This document shows, in pieces, positions 1-5,601 of a stretch of DNA of 5,601 nt. Under the pieces are notes generated by a model that saw only the letters and a list, made by a program, of their open reading frames with translations, did no database searches and had not been told where the DNA came from. Source of the DNA: PVC group bacterium (GTDB lineage: Bacteria > Verrucomicrobiota > Kiritimatiellia > UBA8416 > PXDI01). Positions within the stretch are counted from its first letter, which is position 1, and the number at the start of each line of letters is the position of its first letter. The stretch spans positions 1 through 5,601 of the forward strand of contig PXDI01000033.1 in NCBI GenBank assembly GCA_003565095.1, read 5' to 3'. Made by a program: the position numbers and the translations under genes.

Positions 1-1
1 A

Positions 2-229
2 AGCAGGAATCACTGGTGTAATGACAGTCGCTATTATTTTCCAATGCACGCCGGGCTGCGGCTGTTTATTAAGATAATATTCTGGTCGGTTTTTGCTGTA
101 TTGGTGGTGCAGAACCAGTTGATCGTTCAGAATTTGTTTGGTTTGGCGATGGATTTGCTGGCAAAGGCCTTCGGGGCGCTTTCGACGATGCTGTCATATG
201 CTGCCGCAAGTGGGGCTCGACCGGTTTGA
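2..229 (+). CDS. C-terminal end of an unidentified membrane protein (5' partial, probably frameshifted)
   Basis: The frame ending in TGA at 227-229 is open to the left edge, with an internal ATG at 44. From residue MHAGLRLF onward it encodes a hydrophobic segment (FIKIIFWSVFAVLVVQ) that could span the membrane, then an amphipathic stretch (LAMDLLAKAFGALSTML) and a short tail ending GARPV. Upstream of about position 40 this frame reads poorly (SRNHWCNDSRYY), while the neighbouring frame reads AGITGVMTVAIIF, which looks like a membrane segment, and then stops soon after. Joining the two frames with one extra base between about 36 and 56 would give one continuous membrane protein end, so a one-base deletion is likely. 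I do not recognise the family. The alternative is a genuine 61-residue protein starting at 44, but no Shine-Dalgarno sequence precedes that ATG. Confidence 0.4.
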   Translation, partial: SRNHWCNDSRYYFPMHAGLRLFIKIIFWSVFAVLVVQNQLIVQNLFGLAMDLLAKAFGALSTMLSYAAASGARPV

Positions 230-275
230 TTTGATATGATTGCATTCTGCTCTGATTTTATGTAGACATAAATGT

Positions 276-1001
276 GTGCGTTTTCTTTTTTACAACATCA
301 GGTATGGGACGGGCGGGGGAGAAAGCTGTTATCCATGGAGCGGCTATCTGCGCAGCTCTGCGCAGAATCTTGCGCGTATTGTTGATTTCATCGCCGACAG
401 AAAGCCGGACGTTGCCGGACTGGTGGAAGTTGATGCCGGTTCGTACCGGACCGGTCACCGTAATCAGGCGGAAGTGATTGCCGAAGCGCTGGGGCATTAC
501 CATTGTTACCGTTCCAAGTATGGATTGCGGAACTGGACAAATCGTATCCCGGTGCTCAATAAGCAGGGTAATGCTTTTCTGGCGCGGGATTCTGCGCGTC
601 GCGAGCAGTTTCATTATTTTGAAAAAGGCATAAAGAAGCTGGTCATTCAACTGGACCTGCCTGAAATGTCAATTTTTCTGGTGCATTTATCGCTGCGGTT
701 CCGTACACGGCATCATCAATTGCGTGATCTCTACGGGCTGGTGCGTCACGCCGAAAAGCCTTTCGTGATTGCCGGGGATTTCAACTCATTGTGGGGCAAT
801 CACGAAATGGATTTGTTTAAGGGTGCGGCCGGGCTGAATTCGGCCAATGAGCACGGTTTGCCGACTTTTCCCAGTTGGGCTCCCAAACGGCAGCTTGATT
901 TTATTCTCTACAGCAAAGGGTTGCGTGTGACAAATTTTGCGATACCGCGCGTAACGCTTTCGGACCATCTGCCGCTTGTCTGTGACATTCAACCGGCCTG
1001 A
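276..1001 (+). CDS. endonuclease/exonuclease/phosphatase (EEP) family protein
   Basis: This is a 241-residue EEP-fold hydrolase, a metal-dependent phosphodiesterase/phosphatase fold that includes exonuclease III, DNase I and sphingomyelinases. The family motifs appear in order (numbered from GTG 276): N7 in FLFYNIRYG, metal-binding E51 in GLVEVD, H137 in FLVHLSLR, D168 and N170 in IAGDFNS, D208 in QLDFIL, and the final catalytic pair D230-H231 in LSDHLPL. All catalytic residues are present, so it should be active. There is no signal peptide or membrane segment, so it is probably cytoplasmic. The frame can be opened at TTG 240, but the family begins at the RFLFYN strand, so GTG 276 is preferred; neither start has a clear Shine-Dalgarno sequence. 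It follows a membrane protein end by 46 bases and may be co-transcribed with it. The substrate (nucleic acid or phospholipid) cannot be told. Confidence 0.85.
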   Translation: MRFLFYNIRYGTGGGESCYPWSGYLRSSAQNLARIVDFIADRKPDVAGLVEVDAGSYRTGHRNQAEVIAEALGHYHCYRSKYGLRNWTNRIPVLNKQGNAFLARDSARREQFHYFEKGIKKLVIQLDLPEMSIFLVHLSLRFRTRHHQLRDLYGLVRHAEKPFVIAGDFNSLWGNHEMDLFKGAAGLNSANEHGLPTFPSWAPKRQLDFILYSKGLRVTNFAIPRVTLSDHLPLVCDIQPA

Positions 1002-1014
1002 ACCGGTCGCAGAA

Positions 1015-1033
1015 TATCAGGTTTTTCCTGATA
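1015..1033 (+). terminator. short hairpin after the EEP gene, possible weak terminator
   Basis: TATCAGG and CCTGATA form a perfect 7-bp stem around a TTTTT loop, starting 13 bases after the EEP stop codon. No T-run follows the stem, so it is not a classical intrinsic terminator. It may act as a weak terminator or an mRNA-stabilising 3' end. Confidence 0.3.
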
Positions 1034-1067
1034 CCGCAGACTTTCTGTATTGTGGTAACTTGCCTGC

Positions 1068-1364
1068 ATGACATTTACAGAACAGAGCGAAACACAGCAA
1101 AAGTCCGGCGGAACCGCAACCGGTAAATACGAAATATCGGAAAAAGTCTGTCGACAGGCAAAGCTGTGTATAAAGGACCAGTCCTGTATTAAGGGAGAAA
1201 AGGAATGCCTTTGCAAGGTGGAGCATTTTATTTCAGACCGGTATCTTTTTGTCAGGCGGAATGGCTGCAGTGGAACCTGTCCTTATCATGTGTCATTCGG
1301 TTTTTCCTCAAGTGTATGCGGGTGTCCTGTACGTAACGCGCTTTATCAGCGTTACGGTGTGTAA
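1068..1364 (+). CDS. small cysteine-rich protein of unknown function
   Basis: This is a 98-residue soluble protein with nine cysteines, at residues 28, 34, 40, 47, 49, 67, 71, 84 and 86. After a polar, low-complexity N-terminal stretch of about 25 residues comes an ordered core: VCRQAKLCIKDQSC, then ECLCKVE, a hydrophobic strand (RYLFVRRNG), CSGTCPYHVSFG, and a C-terminal VCGCPVRNALYQRYGV. The spaced CxC and CxxxC pairs suggest bound metal (zinc or an Fe-S cluster) or disulfides; with no signal peptide, metal binding in the cytoplasm is more likely. The order of the motifs looks like a conserved small family rather than a chance reading frame, but I cannot name one. ATG 1068 is the only reasonable start for the core, yet it lacks a clear Shine-Dalgarno sequence. 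The gene ends 18 bases before a strong hairpin terminator, which supports it as a real transcription unit. Confidence 0.6.
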   Translation: MTFTEQSETQQKSGGTATGKYEISEKVCRQAKLCIKDQSCIKGEKECLCKVEHFISDRYLFVRRNGCSGTCPYHVSFGFSSSVCGCPVRNALYQRYGV

Positions 1365-1382
1365 GCGCTGGGAGTGATTGCG

Positions 1383-1416
1383 AAAGGGCCACGGAAGCAG
1401 GCTTCCGTGGCCCTTT
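1383..1416 (+). terminator. bidirectional rho-independent terminator
   Basis: AAAGGGCCACGGAAGC and GCTTCCGTGGCCCTTT form a perfect 16-bp inverted repeat separated by AG (in practice a 4-base loop). The A-run on one side and T-run on the other give a U-tail in both directions. It lies between the convergent cysteine-rich gene (+, stop at 1364) and the porin gene (-, stop at 1460), so it can end transcription from both. The T-runs are short (three, then interrupted), but the GC-rich stem is very stable. Confidence 0.85.
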
Positions 1417-1459
1417 GCTGTTTGAACGCTTTTTCTGCCGGCAATCAGCCGAAGTCCGG

Positions 1460-2821
1460 CTAGAACTCGTAAGAAATTTCCCAGCGGGCAAAGTGTGCTG
1501 TTTTGCGCACGTTGTAATAATCACCTGGTTCGAATACTTCCAGCAGCAGGTGTCCGAACAGCCGGTCCTTATTGGTAAAGACGCGTTGGGCCAGTGTTAT
1601 GTCATAGCGCGCGGTTCCCAGCCAACCGCGTTCGCCGCCGCCGCCGGGGCCGCTCTTCTCGGGAGCGCTCATGTAGCCGGCCAGCAGCGCCAGGCGCCCG
1701 GACTCATTCGGGGTGCATGACAGGGCTATATAAGGCATGCTGACATTGGACCAGCGTCCGGCCGCTTCGGCATCAAATGCATATACATAAAGTTCGCTGT
1801 ATTGGGGAAAGCGTGCCCACAAAGGATTCCAGCCCTCGTCGCGGTTTGTCTCGGGATCGTTTCCGGTGATGTGGTAGATTCCCGCACCCAGAACCGGAGC
1901 GCCCGGCAGGCTGCCGAACCCCTGCCTGACCACAGCATCCGCCATCCAAGCTTCTAGATTGCGGTCATCATCGGTTTCGCCAAACTGGTAAGCCAATTCA
2001 ATGTTGGCGGAAGTTCCCCGCGTGTTACGCGGCATCCAGCGGGTGCCGACGGTGTGGATGTCGCGTCCGCGAATTTCTTCTTCATTTCGAGTGATCCACG
2101 AACTTTCACGCTTGTAAATATAATAGGCTTCGAACGGGCAGGTTTCAAGCTGGCGGTTCATCATGTAGATACCGGCACCGCTTTCGGTGACATCATTGAA
2201 AGCCGGATCATATCCGGTTAGATCGCGGTTCTCCGAACCGAGCGCCAACTGGTTTTCCGGCTGGTTGTAGATGCCAAAGAAGTCGATGGTGTTCTTTTCT
2301 CCGGTATGAACTGAAAGTCTGACAGCATCATGATAGAGCGTGCGTGAACCGTCTTTCGGGGTTCCTTCAAGCACCAGTTTTCCGGTGCCGTAGATGATAT
2401 CCTGCCGGCCGATTCTGGCATCAACCATTCCGCCGTACATTCCCTTGAGGTCAAGGAATAAAGCATCGATAACGGCTTCGTCCGGCCAGTCCCAGTTTTT
2501 ATCCGCTCCGGTTTCGTAATGCCGGAATTCGTTTACCAGCCGGGCATATATGCCGACCTGCTCCGAAAAGTTGGCACGCGTCCATAAGCGGGTACGAAAA
2601 CGGAAAAAGTGGTTTTCACCGCCGCGGGTTACACCGGGCGGATCGGCCACAATCGGAATCTGATCGAAATGCACCTGACGGATACGGATATCACCGCCAA
2701 ACACGCATTCGGCTGAAGCCGAAAGTGCGATAGGTTCAGCAGCGCTTGCGATTGCCGCCGCAGCAAGGATTACTCCTGCCAGCAGCATTCCCATATGATG
2801 TTTCAGCGACGCACGGATCAT
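1460..2821 (-). CDS. alginate-export-like outer-membrane beta-barrel porin
   Basis: This 453-residue protein has a signal peptide (a basic MIRASLKHH start, a hydrophobic core and likely cleavage after ASA at residue 27) and a mature part made of alternating polar/hydrophobic strands ending in SYEF. A C-terminal phenylalanine is the usual sorting signal for outer-membrane barrels. FRFRTRLW (73-80), RIGRQDIIYG (136-145) and GSRTLYHDAVRLS (158-170) match the pattern of the alginate export family (AlgE-like, Pfam Alginate_exp). Members form channels for anionic polysaccharides or small acidic solutes. It starts at ATG 2821, with AGGAG at 2833-2829 seven bases upstream. That ATG overlaps the symporter TGA by four bases (ATGA), so translation is probably coupled. 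Its position as the last gene of a Na+-symporter operon points to solute uptake rather than polymer secretion. The family call is fairly sure; the substrate is unknown. Confidence 0.75.
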   Translation of the reverse strand: MIRASLKHHMGMLLAGVILAAAAIASAAEPIALSASAECVFGGDIRIRQVHFDQIPIVADPPGVTRGGENHFFRFRTRLWTRANFSEQVGIYARLVNEFRHYETGADKNWDWPDEAVIDALFLDLKGMYGGMVDARIGRQDIIYGTGKLVLEGTPKDGSRTLYHDAVRLSVHTGEKNTIDFFGIYNQPENQLALGSENRDLTGYDPAFNDVTESGAGIYMMNRQLETCPFEAYYIYKRESSWITRNEEEIRGRDIHTVGTRWMPRNTRGTSANIELAYQFGETDDDRNLEAWMADAVVRQGFGSLPGAPVLGAGIYHITGNDPETNRDEGWNPLWARFPQYSELYVYAFDAEAAGRWSNVSMPYIALSCTPNESGRLALLAGYMSAPEKSGPGGGGERGWLGTARYDITLAQRVFTNKDRLFGHLLLEVFEPGDYYNVRKTAHFARWEISYEF

Positions 2822-4499
2822 GAACTGACTCCTGTGTTGGCTGCTGTGTTTTCCGGTGCCGGAACCGGAGCAAAGCAGCGATTAATATGATCTTCCGGCA
2901 TATTGGTGGTGAACAGTGACACCACCCATGTCACCAATGCCGACAGCGGCAACGCTACCAGCATCGGATTGACAAAAGCCCAGATAATTTTCCCTGTGCT
3001 GCGGAATACCTCTTGTCCGTCTACAATGGTAATCGCCAGTGATCTGACCCCGAATAACCGTTTGCACAGGAGAAAGGCGGTTGATTCGGCTTCATGTACA
3101 AACATCATCCACAGGATACTGGCAATTGCCCCGGTCAGCATTCCGGCGACCGCGGCTTTGCGTGTTATCCGGCGTGACCAGAGTCCGCCGATGTACATCG
3201 GCAGAAAAGATGCGGCACACAGTCCAAAGAACAATGCGGTTCCACGGGCCACAATGGCCATACCGGCCTGACCGAAAATCCGTTCAAGTTCGTATCCCAG
3301 ATAAACTGAGATCAAGATGCCGATCAGCACCCCCAGCCTTGAGGCAAGCACTCCGTGGCCGCGCTGGCGACAGCCCAGGGCTTCTTCATAAAAATCGCGA
3401 CCAAGAGCTGTGCCCATGGTGTGAAACTGGCTGCTCATTGTGCTCATGGCGGCGGAAAGTAGTGTCAGCATAAATAATACACCAAACCACTCGGGCATTG
3501 CACCCTGCAGGAAAAGCGGGATGATGCGTTCCACATCACCGCCGGCGACTGCAATTGCAATTTTGCCTTCGGTCTGCATGAAAAAGATGTTTGATAGCGC
3601 GCCGACGACAAAAGCGACGCCGGTCATCATCAGGATGAACACACCGCCGATGGCCACCGCCCGGTCAAGTTCTTTATGGCTTTTGACGGTCATGTAGCGG
3701 ACTGCGAGTTGCGGCTGGGCCAGGACGCCGATACCGACGCCGAGAACAATCGTGCTGACCAATGTCCACCATAACGGCGACCCGAATTCCGGCATGCTGG
3801 TCCATCCGCGGTGTCCGCGTGCCGCCAGCCCCGCCGGGACCATGTCGGCCAATTGTGTGAGCTGGTCATGCGCGGAAGTAAAGCCCCCCAACCGCGAGTA
3901 TGTCATAACCAGCAGCAGCACCATTCCCGAGAACATCAGCGTGCCCTGCAAAGCATCGGTATACATCACTCCTTTTAATCCGCCCATGATGACATAGAGT
4001 GCAATAATTACCGAAAAGGCAAAGAGCGCCGCCTCATACGGGATGCCAAGCTGCTGGGCCAGGTATTTTGCCGCACCAATCAGCACCGCTGAGGCATACA
4101 GCGGCATAAACAGAAAAACGAGTGCGCCGACGGTTCCCTGTATGAAGCGGGATTGGAAACGACGTCCCAGCAGCTCCGGAAAAGTATGGGCATCAAGCCG
4201 CAGACCCAGCCGGCGGGTTCTGCCGCCGAATAATACGAATGCCAGGAAAATACCGACAAAGATGTTGAGGAAAGTCAACCATAGCAGGCCGAAACCAAAA
4301 ACCCCGGCAGCTCCGCCGAATCCGACAATTGCCGATGTGCTGATAAACGTGGCACCATATGACATGGCCATGACGTAGGGATGAATTTCCGTCCGCCCAG
4401 CATATAGTCGGTGGCCGAGCGGGTTTGTTTGAAGCCGCGATATCCCAGAAACGCGATAGCGGCCATGTAAAGGATGACGGTTATGGTCATTAAAGGCAT
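2818..4499 (-). CDS. sodium:solute symporter (SSS family), interrupted by a frameshift
   Basis: This inner-membrane transporter couples solute uptake to Na+ entry (SSS/SLC5 family, LeuT fold). The N-terminal part (ATG 4499, residues 1-38, ending TDYMLGGRK) and the rest (517 residues from 4371 to 2818) lie in different frames. Restoring one base near 4384-4385 joins them as GGRK-x-HPYVMAMSYGATF, exactly the usual family sequence, giving a normal 560-residue protein. The large part contains GATFISTSAIVGFGG of the first core helices, GGLKGVMYTDALQG (about 173-186 when joined), and SAAMSTMSSQ (about 349-357), whose Ser/Thr residues form the Na2 sodium site. About a dozen hydrophobic helices can be seen. 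ATG 4499 is preceded by AAAGGAAG six bases upstream, supporting this start. It lies 18 bases after the accessory gene and overlaps the porin start. The substrate is not evident; a carboxylate or sugar acid would fit the porin next door. Confidence 0.88.
4384..4385 (-). other. one-base deletion (frameshift) in the symporter gene
   Basis: Read on the minus strand, AAA (K38, 4388-4386) is followed by TT and then CAT CCC TAC GTC ATG. The family expects R-K-x-H-P-Y-V-M, so one base is missing from the codon between K38 and the histidine at 4383-4381. In the unshifted frame the protein would end after 74 residues with an unrelated tail. Confidence 0.85.
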
Positions 4500-4517
4500 G
4501 TTGTGCTTCCTTTCAGG

Positions 4518-4691
4518 TCAGAGTTCCTGCTCAACGCGGTCTTCTTCCGCGGCCCAGTTGCGAATTTCGCCTTCCGGCTCCTCCGGCTCATCACTGTTCC
4601 AGTGAGTGATGCCCCATCCAACGCACAATAGCGCCGCCGCAATGCACAGAATATATACTGCGGCGATCCATGGATCAGCCATGCCCATCAT
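4518..4691 (-). CDS. symporter small accessory protein
   Basis: This 57-residue protein begins MMGMADPWIAAVYILC, continues through one hydrophobic segment (about residues 8-29) and reaches GITHWNSDEPEE. The pattern DPW, a YxLC helix, LLCV, G, and then WN matches the small single-pass membrane proteins (symporter small accessory protein) encoded just upstream of many SSS symporters. They are thought to assist or stabilise the transporter in the inner membrane. The tail after WN (residues 33-57) is long and strongly acidic. A GGGAGG Shine-Dalgarno sequence at 4702-4697 lies 5 bases before ATG 4691 and 8 before ATG 4688; either could be the start, and the family pattern begins close to the second. 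The stop is 18 bases before the symporter start, so the two genes are surely co-transcribed. Because it is so short, ordinary gene calling could miss it. Confidence 0.85.
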   Translation of the reverse strand: MMGMADPWIAAVYILCIAAALLCVGWGITHWNSDEPEEPEGEIRNWAAEEDRVEQEL

Positions 4692-4726
4692 GATAACCTC
4701 CCTGCTTAAGGTGTCCCCCGTAAGCG

Positions 4727-4755
4727 ATAATAATTTAACGAATCAGCAAGCTCAA
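4727..4755 (-). promoter_or_regulatory. sigma70-type promoter of the symporter/porin operon
   Basis: On the minus strand, TTGAGC (4755-4750) and TATTAT (4732-4727) are spaced by exactly 17 bases, close to the TTGACA/TATAAT consensus. The predicted transcript starts near 4720, giving a leader of about 28 bases that contains the GGGAGG ribosome site of the accessory gene. Confidence 0.6.
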
Positions 4756-4771
4756 GCATAAGTTTTAAGAG

Positions 4772-4792
4772 CATAATTGTAAGTTAATTATG
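4772..4792. promoter_or_regulatory. inverted repeat upstream of the operon promoter, possible operator
   Basis: CATAATT and AATTATG form a perfect 7-bp inverted repeat with a 7-base spacer. It lies 16 bases upstream of the -35 box of the transport operon, where an activator commonly binds. The region is very AT-rich, so chance is possible, and no regulator gene is in the window. Confidence 0.3.
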
Positions 4793-4821
4793 TATGCAAC
4801 CTTTTTTTTGAGAAAATTGTA

Positions 4822-4849
4822 TTGATTCCTTTTGTAAAAAAGTTACATT
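4822..4849 (+). promoter_or_regulatory. possible promoter of tRNA-His
   Basis: TTGATT (4822-4827) and TACATT (4844-4849) are spaced by 16 bases and lie about 20 bases upstream of the mature tRNA 5' end, as expected for a short tRNA leader. Each box differs from consensus by two bases. Confidence 0.4.
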
Positions 4850-4870
4850 GTATTTCCTTGTTCAGTTATT

Positions 4871-4948
4871 GGCGAGTGTAGCTCAGTTGGTTAGAGCACC
4901 AGATTGTGGTTCTGGAAGTCGCGGGTTCGAGTCCCGTCATTCGCCCCA
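4871..4948 (+). tRNA. tRNA-His (anticodon GTG)
   Basis: A full cloverleaf can be drawn. The acceptor stem GCGAGTG pairs with CATTCGC (4938-4944). The D arm begins GCTC, the anticodon stem CCAGA/TCTGG encloses the loop TTGTGGT with anticodon GTG at 4906-4908, the variable loop is AAGTC, and the T arm is GCGGG-TTCGAGT-CCCGT. The extra G at 4871 (G-1) faces discriminator C at 4945, the identity pair unique to histidine tRNAs, and CCA (4946-4948) is encoded. It delivers histidine to CAC and CAT codons. It is divergent from the transport operon. Confidence 0.97.
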
Positions 4949-5512
4949 TCCCTCCGGTGAATAAACATCAATTATAGCCTTTATTAACAAGCCTTTTGTG
5001 AAAACTCCCCATCTCCGCTTCGATTTGTTAACGTTTTGAAACAGCGTGAAAAGCGGTGGGCAATAACACACACAAATGCTTGAGCTCCGATGGCTGTCGA
5101 GGCTAAATACAGCTCGCGAATACTCGAAGACAGATGTTGCGATGCGGTATGACGACACCCTGCGGCTGGTTATTGGCATAAAAAAGCTGTCAAAAACCGG
5201 CCCCAGCCCAGGTTTCTGGGCGCATTTGTGTTGTTTTTTGCGTAAAAAAACACCGTGCCGGTATCAGACAGGGAGTAAAAAACCCGGGGTGGCAGGTAGT
5301 CTTCAATCATGTTGTAAGTTGTTGTAGCTACGACAGTCTACGTACTAATTGTGTGCTGTTTTTATGACAAACGGCAGCGGAAACCCTTCGTCTTCCCTAA
5401 AACATGTAAGTCATTGAAATATATGATTATACGTTGTGATTAGGTTGTTGCACCAGTCATCAAAACCTGCGTCCCTCAGAAAAGCAGGTTCGATTTAAAG
5501 AGCAGCAGCTGG
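4949..5512. other. stretch downstream of tRNA-His with no convincing gene
   Basis: I see no supported gene here. The longest open frames (4937-5179 on minus, overlapping the tRNA end, and 5076-5327 on plus) lack ribosome sites and resemble no family I know. The stretch holds a hairpin at 5206-5221 (GCCCAG/CTGGGC, loop GTTT), an A/T-rich foldback at 5229-5254 (GTGTTG with a T-run against an A-run and CAC), and a 7-bp inverted repeat AACCTGC/GCAGGTT at 5464-5490. It could be old, decayed island DNA next to the tRNA. Confidence 0.5.
5206..5221 (+). other. GC-rich hairpin with T-rich 3' side
   Basis: GCCCAG-GTTT-CTGGGC is a perfect 6-bp stem with a 4-base loop, followed by GCATTTGTGTTGTTTTTT. 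The T-run begins about 12 bases after the stem, too far for a standard terminator. A second foldback (5229-5254) follows directly. Confidence 0.25.
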
Positions 5513-5560
5513 CGGCAATCGGAAAGTGTACCACTCCGGCAATCGGAAAGTGTACCACCC
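5513..5560. repeat. two tandem copies of a 24-bp repeat, IS21-end-like
   Basis: The unit begins CGGCAATCGGAAAGTG and continues TACCAC plus two bases. The second copy (5537-5560) differs from the first (5513-5536) only by T to C near the end. Read in reverse, the core is GTGGTACACTTTCC. Repeated copies of such a sequence resemble the multiple transposase-binding sites at the ends of IS21-family insertion sequences, as I remember them. No transposase gene is in the window, so this may be one end of an element running past the right edge, or a remnant. Confidence 0.5.
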
Positions 5561-5601
5561 CGAAGCTGTTGAAACCGTAGATTGATTGAGTTCCGGAAGC
5601 A

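Noticed and set aside
258..650. 130-residue open frame on the minus strand
   Set aside because: It lies opposite the EEP gene, which has all family motifs; this frame resembles no known protein.
1205..1339. 44-residue frame from ATG 1205 with a good GGGAG site upstream
   Set aside because: It overlaps the cysteine-rich frame, whose ordered CxC and CPVR motifs are more convincing. The ribosome-site-like purines are explained by the Lys/Glu codons KGEKE.
2903..4378. Several plus-strand open frames of 81-130 residues
   Set aside because: They are antisense shadows of the symporter gene, with no ribosome sites and proline/serine-rich meaningless translations.
5076..5327. 83-residue plus-strand frame and the overlapping minus-strand frame at 4937-5179
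   Set aside because: There is no ribosome site and no recognisable family, and one of them runs into the tRNA 3' end. Parts such as KTDVAMRYDDTLRLVIGI look somewhat protein-like, but this is not enough to call a gene.
5464..5496. AGCAGGTTCGATT resembling a tRNA T-arm, and an attC-like inverted repeat
   Set aside because: No acceptor, D or anticodon stems can be folded around it, and the conserved GTTRRRY core of an attC site is missing.
5513..5560. CRISPR-like repeat
   Set aside because: Only two units, directly adjacent with no spacers, so not a CRISPR array.

Overview
The window reads as a stretch of chromosome from a Gram-negative bacterium. It encodes an outer-membrane beta-barrel with a signal peptide, a Na+-coupled inner-membrane symporter, and a tRNA-His whose CCA end is encoded in the DNA. 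No gene here fixes the phylum. The symporter with its tiny partner protein, the endonuclease-like protein and the small cysteine-rich protein together recall environmental anaerobes such as Desulfobacterota or Kiritimatiellota, but that is a weak inference.

Layout, left to right. (1) Positions 1-229 (+) hold the C-terminal end of a membrane protein that starts outside the window; its frame seems to be broken by one base near 36-56. (2) Positions 276-1001 (+) encode an endonuclease/exonuclease/phosphatase (EEP) fold enzyme with all metal-site motifs present. (3) Positions 1068-1364 (+) encode a 98-residue protein with nine cysteines, of unknown function. (4) A perfect 16-bp inverted repeat at 1383-1416 lies between convergent genes and probably ends transcription from both sides. 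(5) Positions 4691 down to 1460 (-) form a three-gene transport operon: a 57-residue symporter small accessory protein, a sodium:solute symporter (SSS), and an alginate-export-like outer-membrane porin whose start codon overlaps the symporter stop. The operon has a good sigma70-type promoter at 4727-4755. The symporter frame is broken by a one-base deletion at about 4384-4385. (6) A tRNA-His(GTG) lies at 4871-4948 (+), divergent from the operon. (7) Positions 4949-5601 contain no convincing gene; they hold hairpins and, at the far right, two tandem copies of a 24-bp repeat resembling the transposase-binding ends of IS21-family elements.

How the genes work together: the porin would carry a small, probably anionic, solute across the outer membrane and the symporter would bring it through the inner membrane using the sodium gradient, with the small accessory protein assisting the symporter. 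The substrate cannot be read from the sequence. Two apparent one-base deletions in about 5 kb of otherwise intact genes suggest either sequence errors or early gene decay.
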